The notes: generated by a model not told the origin, from the sequence alone. Shown: positions 23,526 to 34,592, numbered from the stretch's first letter. The stretch: DNA of 64,000 bases from Anticarsia gemmatalis (GCF_050436995.1 NC_134765.1:9761501-9825500); one strand, 5' to 3'. Made by a program: numbers and translations.

Positions 23526-26500
23526 ATGACGAAAGAAAACCAGAAAGGCGCAGCTGGTTTGGTAAGCTATTAAAACAAACTAACAAACTCACAATTTAAA
23601 TATTAAATCAGCTTAATAAAACGAAATTGCGCCAAAATTATGGCATACGCAATTTCAAACATCTGACATTGACAATACCTGTTCTGTTGTCAAGAGAGAA
23701 AACTTGTTCCTAAATAATTTGTTATTTCTCTACCACATATCATATATGTTGTCAAAAGATCGATCTCTCTAGCAAGTATGAATTATTTTTATTGATTTAA
23801 AACCCCATAAACTCAGTAATATTTTTTCAAATATTCTGTCGATATATTTACATTTCTTATTTTAATTAACTAGATATTAAGGTATCCTGTAAAGTAATAA
23901 ACATTTTAAAGAACATGTGTGCCAAGTTTCATCAACATCCAATCAGTAATTTTTGTATGAACATGTTTCAAACATACATCCATACTCACAAAGATTACGA
24001 TTATACTAGTAAAGCACTACCTATCACATAGTTTGAAGCAAGTAATAATATCATCTTATTTGCAGCGCCGCTCAGCCATAGCAGAAAGACTCCGCTTGAG
24101 AGAAGAATGGTCAGCACTCAAGGAAATAGATGAATCTCCAGCAGCTCATGTGCTTAAATGGAAGCCGAGCAACTCCAGACAAGTTCCAAGTGCTTCTAAT
24201 AAAAAGAAACAGGCTACTGTGACAGGCAGTAGTCAGAAGGTAGAAAAGGTAAGAAAGAACTACATAGCTTTACAGTTTAAGCCCCACTCTACTTGTACTA
24301 TTTTTACACAGATTTAAAGAAGAGAGCTTACAGTTATAATCAATCAAAAGTATGAATGATCCTAAATTACAAGTCTCAATGATTGTAGAATTAGTTAGAC
24401 ATTGGTGTGGTATCTAAATTTATTGTATTTATTAATACTTCATGTAGTATGGTTCTACAATAATATTGTCTATTTTAGCATATTTTTATTAATAATATCA
24501 CATTTTTATTCCATAAACATTTTATTGGCTTGATGACCCATAGAAAAAAAAGTTGATATAAAGTAAACCAAACAGTTTTTATATTATTATGCTATTTGTA
24601 AATTTAATTATATCCTCAATCAAAAATGAATCTTGTTTTATAGACAAACCCAAAACCCATGCAAGCGACCAGCGATGCACTATCAGGAGTAGTGGCGCTG
24701 GTGGATGTGGGGTCTGAAGCACGCGCGTTACCATTAAGAGCAGTACTGGCCGCGCTCGGCGCTACTGTCGTCACTGATTGGAGCCCGCTCGTCACACATC
24801 TTGTGTGGACTGACAGTATGTAACAGCTCCTAATAATAAAGATGTTTTTCAGTAACTGTTCTGCATAAGAAACAAAGGTTTCTTGTAAGTCACAACTCTG
24901 ATATGATGATTAATTTAGTACTGATGGTGATGCTAGACGTTTTTCATGGGGTTTTCTTATTCGACCAGACTGTCAGGATTTTGTATCTGTTTGAAGTTAC
25001 ATCTACCCTCTCATTTCATCCTTATACATAACCTTTATTGCGTGACTGATAGATTATTAATTTTTGTGCTACTAATTTGCAAATAAATGCCAAGCTACAA
25101 AGAAAATTTCAAGATTGTTTCCAATCCTTTATAGATGTGTAAAACACTAAACTCTCTCTATACCGCAGGTGGTACTCGTTCCCTGCGCGCCCGTGCCCGC
25201 GCCCTGGCCTGCAAGCTGGTGTCACCGCTGTGGGTGGAGGCGTGCGCGGCCGCCGCCAGGAAGCTCAGCGAGAGAATGTTCCCCGCCGCCTCCAGGCAGT
25301 CTGACCTACCTTCACCCAGGACACTCAGGCAATTACTGGTGAGTTATGTTTATATTATTTCGCTGGGATTGTCAGTACCTCGATTCTCTACTACTATCAA
25401 CTACCGACAACCGGCTAGCTATCGAAATTTTCAGATTTAGAATGTACTGCCAAAATATTTCTAAGACACCCGTCAGAGGCGCTGATCAGATTTTCATACA
25501 AAAGGAGATCATCCATTTTGGGCCTTTTTTCAAAGTGCCGGCCAACAAAAAAAAAGTGGCATGTATCGATAGAGCTAGCCATTTGAAGCAATAGTTAGTA
25601 TGGCACGAAACCGGTAGGATCGCTTTGAGCCGAGTTATACAGGTTTGAAGATTCATAATATTCAAACATTAATTCATTTCTGAAAGTGCTGTGAAACATA
25701 AAATAATGATTGATTTTGCTAGAATTAACTATCTAAAGCAAACGACCACTCTGAAGTTGATTTAAGGTCGTAAGCACACGTATCAACTCGGAAACGGGTC
25801 GTCACCGTATCAACTCGAGCTCATCAGTATTATTTGTATGTAATTCCCTACTGTAACACACTTATCGGAATCGTTATGTGATCGCCCCGGCTCACGACCA
25901 TAGGAGTGGTTCGTATGCGCATTATGCATACACCAGCACCCACGGTGGAGTGCGGGGCTATGTGCAAATTCCGATAGATTTGTGGGCATACCTTCTAAAC
26001 CGCAACATGGTTCCCTATAACAAGGGCCCTCATCACAAATGGTGCCCGAAGCACAAAATATTGTTCCACATGCCGATGAGTCGGACATAACAACCCAACG
26101 GCAACACTCTAGATGACCTCTTACCTAGACGATGGTTTGTTAGTTGCACACAACCGAGGGTGCGGCCCCTTAGGTGCGAGTTGGATTCCCCCGGCGCCCC
26201 AATGCGTCGCCACTGGACTGGTCACTGGCGACTAGCGCAAGGTCAGCGCATCCCTCCTTAGCGAACCCAAGGGGCCGCACCCTCGATTGTGTGCAACTAA
26301 CAAACCATCGTCTAGGTAAGAGGTCACCTAGAGTGTTGCCGTTGGGTTGTTATGTCCGACTCATCGGCATGTGGAACAATATTTTGTGCTTCGGGCACCA
26401 TTTGTGATGAGTGCCCTTGTTATGAGGACACATGTTGCGGTTTAGAAGGTATGCCCGCCCTTCTATCGGAATTTGCACATAGTCCTGCACTCCACCGTGG

Positions 26501-29500
26501 GTGCTGGTGTATGCGTAATGCGCATACGAACCACTCCTATGGTCGTGAGCCGGGGCGATCACATAACGATTCCGATAAGTGTGTTACAGTAGGGAATTAC
26601 ATACAAATAATACTGATGAGCTCGAGCTGATACGGTGACGACCCGTTTCCGAGTTGATACGTGTGCTTACGACCTGAAATCAACTTCAGAGTGGTCGTTT
26701 GCTTTAGATAGTTAATTCTAGCAAAATCAATCATTATTTTATGTTTCACAGCACTTTCAGAAATGAATTAATGTTTGAATATTATGAATCTTCAAACCTG
26801 TATAACTCGGTTCAAAACGATCCTACCGGTTTCGAGCCATACTAACTTTTGCTTCAAATGGCTAGTTCTATCGATACATGCCACTTTTTTTTGTTGGCCG
26901 GCACTTTGAAAAAAGGCCCAAAAATGTATGGAGCGTGGATGATCTCCTTTCTCGATGACAGGTCGGTTGTCGACGGACGTTAGTAGTAGGGAATCGAGCT
27001 ACAGATTACTTGATTCAAGGAATTATTTTGATGTATGAGGCAGTTAAAAGTAATAAATTTTACGCTGTTCCTGGAGTTTGAAATGAGTTCATGAAATGAT
27101 TAGACCAGATATTAATGGACGGGTTAACAAAAAAATATTAATCTCGTACTCGTAAAAGTTTCGTAGTGTTGAAATTTTAATAATTATAGATTGAATCACT
27201 TTATTAGGCAGTCTTTTGATACCAACAATGTGTATATTTATACAAAAATGTGTTTTTGACATTTAATAAAGGGTATCTGATTTGACTGATAATCAAGTAC
27301 CCTATTCTATTAACTATAACTAAAACGTAACATTGATACTATAGTGGATTTATTATGAAACAGTATTAAGTTAAAATTATTTATTTTCCGTGAGTCACGA
27401 CTCGCGCACAGCATTCACGTATTTTATTACCAGTCTAAAATTACGATAACCACATGTTTTATTATAGAAAAAAGCGGAACGCGAGAACGTGCCACTAGTG
27501 GACTTGTTGTCGGACAGTAAGGAGGATGACAAAGAGATGGATCGACTGATGATATCGTCCGGCACTGACACCAGTCGTGATAAGACTACTGACACTTCTA
27601 ATGATTCTGCAGGTGAGATACATATTATTTTTAACATTAGTACTGCGAGGAACCAATAAATTGGCAGAATGGACTGACTCCGATCCTGACAGATTCCGAG
27701 ACCCTAAGGTTCAAGACTTGATGCCGACACTTCGTGATCAGCAGTCAGATACGATTTGTTAATACTAAAATGTTATTAAGCTTATGTCTGAAGGAATATA
27801 TGTTATTAATAAAGTTTCTCAACGTTTAAAATATTCCTAGAATCTAGGGAAAAAAATATTTCTAATTTTTGGATTCCCAGTACCTTCAACTTCAGCCTTC
27901 CATAGGGTCTCGCCATCCGTCTAGAAACGAATCACGGCTATCCCGTCATCTCTCTTTGGGTTATGATTACTAATAATGATTATTAATCTATATTTCCAGA
28001 GCTCCAATCTCGTATAAACACAGCGCCTCGCGGCGGCACCACGGAGCCATCGACCCGTCCCCCAGCGCCGCCCGCCTCCCGCCCACCACCCAAGTCTAGG
28101 AGGAAGCTGTTCACGCACAAAGAAGCACAGGATATTAGCAGTTCTGATGATGACTCAGGTATATTGTCATAGTGTCTTTTTCTTAACAACTTAAGGTAGA
28201 CGGAAGACAGATGTAGGAAATATAGGCAACTTTCGCCATTTGTAATGGAATGTAAAGTGATCCTATTGCAACTAATAAACTCCAGACTACTATTTAGAAC
28301 ATATCAGTAATAGTCTTTAAAGCACCTTGACACCACCTGAGACCTCGTAATCAGCAAATGGTTACAACAACCATGCAGAGAGACGATAACTGACTGCCAA
28401 TTAATCTCAAGGTCATTTAATGTTAATTAAATTTTAAATATGAAATTGAATTGGCTGTCTAGATTATTTTTAAACAGCATCTGTCATTAATTAAACTTTT
28501 TCTGATATTGCAGACACAACTAGAAGCAAGCTACATCAAAGTAAGATGACTCAGAGTGAGAAGCGAGACCTGGCGCGCGCCGAACGTCTCGCCAAGAAGA
28601 TGTTAGCGGCGTGCACGCAGAAGACGAATAATAACAATCATGTACCCACACAGACTGGATTGAAACCTAGGATTGTGAGTATAAAGCAAAAATATATAAC
28701 ATTTTATTTCTAGCCAAGTGGTATACGGGCGCGTTCCCACTATGTCGTAACGATCGAAATCGTGTCGTTCTATGTGTGAACACCTCTATTTAAACATATA
28801 AGCCACGACACTTAAAACTACACGATTATCTGTCGTCACGACAAAGTGGTAACGCGCCCTAAGTTAGCACCTCCCAAGCAAGTGGTCGACGGTTCGAATT
28901 CGAGGCAACACACCAATCACTTTTCGAAGTTATGTGTCTATTAGAAATAATTATCACTTGCTCCAACGTTGATGGAAAACATCGTGATGAAACCTTGCAT
29001 GCCTAAAATCTGTTTAATACATTTATTGGCATACAAAATCCCCATCCCGCACTTGGCCAGCGTAGTATACTCAAGGCCTAACCCCTCCCTCGTTTGGGAA
29101 GAGACCCTTGCCCAGCCACTGCTGAGACAGTATTGGTTTAAAAAAAAACTTTAACTCACACATATTTGTTTCATTTGAAAACGAATCCATGATGCCAGTT
29201 TACAGTTACAGCGACGTGAACCACCTTAACAACAGCACCTCATTTCTTATAACACTATTAAAATTACTCTATTATCTTATTTGCAGGTGCTAACAGGCAT
29301 GTCCCGGCTCGAACGGCAAGCGATCACCAAGTGCATACAGAAACTGGGCGGAGTTATACAGAACAGTGTTAATAAACGTACAACGCACGTGTTACTAGGC
29401 TCGTGTACCAGCAACCCGCAGTGTAACAACCATCCTTCTAACATACCAGGTACAATATATAATTGAAACTTCAGTAGAAAAAGTAAAAAACTGCTTTTTC

Positions 29501-31146
29501 GACCATTTTTGTATAGGAATAACTAATTATTAAGTTGTAAATCAGAAGTTCCCGATCTTTTGTCGATTATCGTCCTCTTCCGCATTATTGGTCTTTGTAG
29601 TTAGCTTTATTCAGCTCCATTCATTTTCACTTCTGTTAAATGCATACTGGCGGATTAGAGATACTTTTACTCTGGGAGAAAAATCCAATATGCGAAACTT
29701 CGTTTTCGTTTAATAATACATCATAATTACAAATGATTGTTTATCTGGCTGTTTAGTTTCATAACAAAATCGGTAAATCGATTTAGAGCCATAGTCGAAC
29801 ATAGTTATACTATTATTAAATACCAATAGCTGCCTGAAACTTTATAGTATATACTTCCAAATACACTATTAACAAAATAACTATATTCCCCAGGTATTTC
29901 CTCCCACTGCGACCTCACCAAGTCGTCCTGCTGGAGTGAGACAGTAGACAAGCGCGCCCGCACCGTGTCGGCGCTGTGTGGCGCGGCGCGCGGGGCCCGC
30001 GTGCTACAGCCGCGCTGGGCGGTACACAGCGCTGAGAGGGGCCGGTGGCTGCAGCACCACGGGTATGAGGTGCAGCATCTCAAGAGAATCAGCCAGGTAT
30101 GGTGACGTTCATATTGTACCTTTATATAAGACCTTATGCCCCTTACTGAACAGTGTAGTAGTCTTACCCTAAAATTTAAAAAATTTGGCCTTCCTATAAC
30201 TTCTTTAATTCTGGGATAAAGTTTACTGGTCTGGGGTTTACTATTAACCAATGGCAACTAAAGGGAATTGACATTGGTTAATAGCAAGCTGGAAGTTCTA
30301 ATAATGTTGTAGATAAATTAACGGGCCTGAACGATTTCTTCACAGTGTTTTTTCTGCACTATTATAATAAATGACAACAAATTACCATATTAGATTATGA
30401 ACTTTGATTTTTAAAGGATAATAAATTTAACCCATTTATATCCCACTGCTGGGCAAGGGTCTCCTCCCGTAATGAAAGAGGGGCTAGGCCTTGAGTCCAC
30501 CGCGCTAGAAAAGTGCGGATTGGGAACTTTGCCTACCTTCAAGAACTGTTCTAAAGGACTCTCTGGCACACATACTATGTTTTTCTTCACCGTTGGAAAA
30601 AAGTGATAATTATTTCTATTTATTATACATATTACTAGTCAATAGTGTGTTGCCTCGGGTTCGAACCTGCAACCATTTGCATGGGAGAGACCAACTTATA
30701 CCACTCAGCTACCACTGCTCTAAAAAAAATCTCTAATTTTTTACTGCTATTCGCAGAAAGCGCGCGTGGAACGTTCAGCACTAGGCCGTTTAAACTGCGA
30801 ATACGCGTACGACGTATTCAACGGTATGCGGGTTCGAATCACGGACGAGGCAGACCAAAGAGACGCCGCGATACAACTCCTTACTCTATGCGGCGCTGTC
30901 ATAGAGAATAATGATAATAACGGTATTGTAAGAACTCAAAATGGTGTTAAAAATACACAAAATTGGTGTACCAATAATGGTAAAACTCTTGAAGATGTAT
31001 TAATAGGTAATAATGTAGGAGAAGTGAATTCAAAGTGGGTGTTTGATAGTGTGGCTGCCGCTAGGATGAGAACGACTAGAAGGTATTTAAATATGAACAG
31101 TTTTAGCCAGTTGCAGAAAGAAAATAGAATATTAAGTGTTGAGTGA
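23526..31146 (+). CDS. MCPH1: Microcephalin homologue (three BRCT domains), 10 exons
   Basis: Microcephalin acts in the nucleus in the DNA-damage response and in restraining condensin II before mitosis. Exons, phase-checked: 23526-23561, 24066-24248, 24644-24815, 25169-25338, 27468-27612, 28000-28158, 28514-28674, 29287-29449, 29894-30096, 30757-31146, giving 593 aa. BRCT1 spans about residues 86-172, with the conserved tryptophan in LVSPLWVEAC. Residues 188-342 are polar, Ser/Pro-rich and probably disordered, with a basic KSRRKLF stretch and an acidic SSSDDDS. BRCT2 (343-464) starts VLTGMSR, with the TG expected of a phosphate-binding BRCT, and has CGAARGARVL and WAVHSAERGRW. BRCT3 is in exon 10 with VNSKWVFDSVAAAR. 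One plus two BRCT domains is the microcephalin layout. Oddities: a 34-residue Cys-rich insert in BRCT2 (381-414), an Asn-rich insert in BRCT3, and introns loaded with mobile elements. The 36-nt first exon is the least certain; it has a good donor and a matching phase. Confidence 0.93.
25378..26999. mobile_element. 1.6-kb foldback (long inverted repeat) element in MCPH1 intron 4
   Basis: Two near-identical arms, 25378-26180 and 26261-26999, face each other across a spacer of about 80 bp. The inner 650-700 bp match almost base for base; the outer ends diverge, and the left arm carries about 60 extra bases near 25430-25490. Both ends read CCTCGATTC or its near complement and are flanked by TA, suggesting a TA target duplication as in Tc1/mariner-like insertions. 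The left end resembles the short repeat at 18319-18468, so both belong to one family. Matching 92-codon ORFs (25810-26088 minus, 26352-26630 plus) lie in the arms, but their differences are mostly amino-acid-changing and the complementary strand is open too, so coding is doubtful. No transposase was seen. The element is most of the 2.1-kb intron. Confidence 0.85.
28711..29155 (+). mobile_element. tRNA-derived SINE in MCPH1 intron 7, interrupted by a MITE
   Basis: The tRNA-like head has a box-B-like GGTTCGAATTC. The body includes GGCAACACAC and TAGAAATAATTATCACTT, and the 3' part has ACTTGGCCAGCG, CTCAAGGCCTAACCCCTCCC and GAGACCCTTGCCCAG, ending in an A-run. The same family, in reverse, fills 30421-30725 in intron 9. 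The head is split at a TA by the MITE at 28726-28859; removing it restores the head order seen in the other copy. Confidence 0.8.
28726..28859. mobile_element. 134-bp TA-flanked MITE nested inside a SINE
   Basis: Terminal inverted repeats begin GGGCGCGTTCCCACTATG on the left and, read from the right end, GGGCGCGTTACCACTTTG; about 20 of 22 positions match. TA occurs on each side (28724-28725 and 28860-28861), as expected for a Tc1/mariner-type insertion. The SINE around it reads continuously once this segment and one TA are taken out, so the MITE arrived later. Confidence 0.82.
30421..30725 (-). mobile_element. tRNA-derived SINE in MCPH1 intron 9, antisense
   Basis: Read on the minus strand this is a near-complete copy of the intron 7 SINE family. 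It has box A TAGCTGAGTGG, box B GGTTCGAACCC, the GGCAACACAC and AATAATTATCACTT body, and the CTCAAGGCCTAGCCCC and GAGACCCTTGCCCAG tail. It ends about 30 nt before the acceptor of exon 10 (30757), so that splice site's upstream region is partly SINE-derived. Confidence 0.82.
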
Positions 31147-31216
31147 ATTTTCTTTATTTTTATGTTGGTATCAGAATCTAGTCCGATCGGATGAGTCTCA
31201 ATATAATATTTAAAAC

Positions 31217-31341
31217 AATTACCCCCGGTTTTCTGAGTATATTTAGTGGTAGTTTATCTATTTAATAGCGTTTTTTATATGAGTTTAAACGTTATTGAAT
31301 AGATAAACTACGGCTAAATTTACTCAGAAACTGGGGGTTAG
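31217..31341. mobile_element. piggyBac-like hairpin MITE in the MCPH1 3' UTR region
   Basis: This is a foldback of about 125 bp. The arms read CCCCCGGTTTTCTGAGTA, then TTTAGTGGTAGTTTATCTAT, with complementary copies ending ACTGGGGGTTA. It matches the copy at 36714-36839, which has intact TTAA at both ends. Here the TTAA flanks have decayed. Confidence 0.75.
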
Positions 31342-31687
31342 TGCCTTAAGTTTTTTCCCCTTGGTTTTGCGGAGTCTACGGAAAGAAGAGCAATGATAAG
31401 TTTGTACAAGAAGATATTTTTATTGGTTTGGGTGTAGTTGTTTATGAATTATGAAATATTGATGCATTTTACATGTTTTCAAGTGTAAAACAGGAGCCTT
31501 TAGGTGCATGTTGAATCCTGAGCTACCTCTAAATCTGCCTGTAATGTTATTTAACTATAACAATAATGTTAACTAGATAGTGAATTTGCTCGACGATACA
31601 TTGAGGTAAATTTAGCGTTACAATATTTTGTATCGTAAGGCTTGCTTCATACATATTTGGTTTTGTTGCTAGTCTGGCCTCTTGTGT

Positions 31688-31796
31688 CGGAGGTACATTT
31701 AGCGGTAGTTTATCTATTCAATAGCGTTTAAGCTCATATAAAAATGACAGTTTGAATAGATAAACTACCGCTAAATGTACCTCAGAAACCGGGCGT
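31688..31796. mobile_element. Second hairpin MITE of the same family, 5' end lost
   Basis: The arms GAGGTACATTTAGCGGTAG and their complement are almost perfect and enclose a short loop. The right end reads CTCAGAAACCGGGCG. The CCCCCGG tip is missing on the left. It lies about 350 bp after the other copy, within the probable MCPH1 3' UTR. Confidence 0.7.
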
Positions 31797-31896
31797 CGGT
31801 TGACTAATAACAAATCGAATATGTGTGTAGCAAGCCTTATATACCACAAAACATACGTTTGAACTATGACGTAAATACTATTACGTCAAAATAATT

Positions 31897-31947
31897 GCCA
31901 ATTGCCATGAGATATAATAATTTAAGCCAATTGCCATGAGATATAAT
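31897..31947 (+). repeat. 22-bp direct duplication
   Basis: The unit GCCAATTGCCATGAGATATA plus AT occurs exactly at 31897-31918 and 31926-31947, probably in the MCPH1 3' UTR. Just before it (31868-31889) is a palindrome with TGACGTAA and TTACGTCA arms. Confidence 0.8.
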
Positions 31948-32029
31948 TTAGTTTGTTTTTTGTATATCATGTTTACTGTAGATAAGAGAATGTTATATAC
32001 ATTTATTTATTGATTTTGTATGAAGTTTG

Positions 32030-32035
32030 AATAAA
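32030..32035 (+). terminator. Probable MCPH1 poly(A) signal
   Basis: This is a canonical AATAAA downstream of the MCPH1 stop (31146). It would give a 3' UTR of nearly 900 nt holding two hairpin MITEs (31217-31341 and 31688-31796) and a 22-bp direct duplication. An earlier weaker site could be used instead. Confidence 0.45.
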
Positions 32036-33049
32036 AATATGAGTTATACTGTTTGGTTTTATTTGAGGTATACACTTACCTTGTCTCTTTAAAATATCAA
32101 CTCCTTTAGATCTAGGGCCACACTTTTTTATGCCTCCAAACTAGCGGTAGTTATGAGGCCGATACAACCATTTGTGGCTTCCACTTTTGTTCTGAGTTAG
32201 AATCGAATCCACTACAACTACGACCATTGTGAAGAAATTCGCGTTTCACTGAACGATTTTGGTCACACTTGGGGCTACTCACATTTATTCAGCTCTAGCT
32301 TATATCCATAGAAAATAGCGCTTTTTTATGGAGACGCGTACGCATCCTCACAGCTTTTCGCGTCGATTCAGCTTCCGTGGAAAACAAGTAGAAAATAAGG
32401 ATAAGTGTGTTTTTATTATACGCATATCATTCAACATTCGTCATTTTTTAAAACCCGCCATCAAAACCGCGCTCCCGAGTCAGACTGAAGAAAAAAATAA
32501 GCTAAGGTTTTTTTTGACCATTTATTTAGATTCACCGGTCTGTTATATGTTTGTCTGCAAGCAAATCTTGTTAGTTTGATAACTTCCTATCGCTAAGAGT
32601 GCATACGCTCGTACCGCCATCTATGAGCCACAATAAGTAATGTAAAGTGAATCAATCAAGTATGAATGAAAATCAATTAAGCCTGATTCCCGCTAATCAT
32701 GCAAGTTAAATGTGCACTTGTAATACATTACATCGACTGCTATTGGCTAGCAACTACATAAATACTAGTTCGGACATTGCATAATAGATCATACAAGCGA
32801 ACGGACCTGACTTCGTCCGAGTAGTTATAGTGCAATTTTACCCCGTTGTACCCTTTCCCGCGGAAATATTGATGCCTAATGCAAACCTTGTCCTGACAGT
32901 TACAAACATGTAAAAAAGGGATTTTCCAGTTTACTTTAGTTGTTGATAGTTGTTTGTTGAAATGTTATTCTCGTACGTACATTTTAATGGTTAAAGGAAC
33001 TCATTATTGATATATATGAAGCTCTATTTTTTTAAATATTAGTATTGTC
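32036..33049. other. Noncoding stretch after MCPH1
   Basis: No gene recognised. The 83-codon ORF at 32328-32579 has no domain or signal. CGCCATCTATGAGCC occurs at 32616. Confidence 0.5.
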
Positions 33050-33190
33050 GTCTTACATGGCGCAGTGGTGAAAGTCACTACGCAGCCGCAACCATTTCGT
33101 ACAGAGGTCGTGGGTTCAATTCCTAAGGGTTGATTTATAGTAGCGGAGAGTCAAAGTGCCCAATTATTGACATAAACACATTACCCATCC
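33050..33190 (+). mobile_element. tRNA-SINE head fragment
   Basis: ACATGGCGCAGTGGTGAAAG (box A-like) and GTGGGTTCAATTCC (box B-like) lie in order at tRNA spacing. No cloverleaf is evident, so this is a SINE remnant rather than a tRNA gene. Confidence 0.55.
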
Positions 33191-33954
33191 TTGCATCGCG
33201 CATAGCCTAAATTCCTATATTCGTTAGTACCTACTAATCCCTAAAATTTAACAAAAGTTTCATATAACTATAACGAAATCTAAAAGTACTCATTTGAAAC
33301 TTTAGAATTTCTCAAGCTTGCTTACATTCACTTATAATCAGATGCACTTAAAGTCTATTAGGTACGAGTAAAGCGTATCGTCTGACCTTTTACCTACTCG
33401 GCAGTACTCGGTACACTCAATAGTTCGTTACTTGTAAGAATTCTACTCTTATATAGACGTCGCCAAACAACTTGAACATAATTTGCTGTAATAGAAAGTA
33501 AACAGAATGTAGACCCAGTGCAGAAGACACTTGGTTGGCTGTTATGCCAGTCGGGTGGTCGAAGCTGAAACGCCGTCGCCTTTGCGCAAATCTATAATAC
33601 CTAAACTGACCTAAAAATCGTTCACTAAGATGTAGCGAAATTGTTCAAGTTGTTTGGCGGCACCTATACCAATTAGATGAAGTCTACTTACTGGTACAAT
33701 GAGATGACAACTGATTACTTGGTAAATGTTAATTGTAACCACTTGTTTGAGGTTCGAAGTCTGAAGTAGTAACTGTTGTTAACGAAAAGTGTTGTTAAGC
33801 ATTGTTACTGGGTTAAAACATGGATGGGTGCTTTTTAAAAAAGAAGCTAGGTAGTAAAAAGTAGTAAGAAAGCGTTTACACTCGGTCCCAAAGATTGTAC
33901 ATAGCAGTTGATATCCTTGTGTGAATCCAGGTGTTATTTAATGTATGTTTTGGA

Positions 33955-34035
33955 ACTGCCAACCCGCAATTGGCCAGCGTGATGAACTAAAGCCTGAACC
34001 CTCCCTCATTACGGGAGGGATTAACGGATTAAATT
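33955..34035 (+). mobile_element. SINE 3' fragment (MCPH1-intron family)
   Basis: CAATTGGCCAGCGTGATGAA, then CCTGAACCCTCCCTCATT and a GGGAGGGATTAACGG end, match the tail of the family at 28711-29155. Confidence 0.6.
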
Positions 34036-34302
34036 ATTTTATGTCTTGGAACTTATACCTAAATAAGAACCTTTTTTAGGATTTAGGCTTTAGTCTACTT
34101 ATTGCCTCATACCACCAACTCTAAAGTTACAAGACAGGCCAGTTTCACAGGCTATGAATGAATGTCAGATAAATTTATTTACCTACTAGATGAAGTAAAC
34201 AGCAACTTTATGAAAATAACGGTAAAAATTGCATCCGATAAGCTATCTGAGACTTATTGTGTAGGTGATAAACATTTTAAATTACGGGAACTCTATGAAA
34301 TA

Positions 34303-34592
34303 CTAGCTGGCCAGCGCAACTTCGCTTGCGTTACATAAGCGAAAGTGGGTCATAATTTTCCCCGTCTTTGTAACATTTTTCGCTTCTACACCGCTCCTAA
34401 TGTTTGTACTGTAATGTTATATAGCCTAGAGCCTTCCTCAATAAACAACTACTACGGCTATTCAACAGTAAAATTTTTTTTCAATTCCCACCAGACCCAC
34501 CAGTAGTGACCTGCACCTGAAATCGCACCTGAGATTAGCGCGTTCAGACAAACAAACAAACAAACTCTTTAGCTTTATGATATTAGTATAGA
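34303..34592 (-). mobile_element. Lep1-like Helitron, longer than its relatives
   Basis: The ends are typical (CTAG with GCGCAACTTCGCTTGCG; TATTAGTATAGA). At about 290 bp it is 40-50 bp longer than other copies, mainly from extra sequence near 34480-34530. Confidence 0.75.

Noticed and set aside
29805..30257. 150-codon minus ORF, the longest in the window
   Set aside because: Antisense of MCPH1 exon 9 and its introns; GC-rich exon sequence keeps the reverse frame open.
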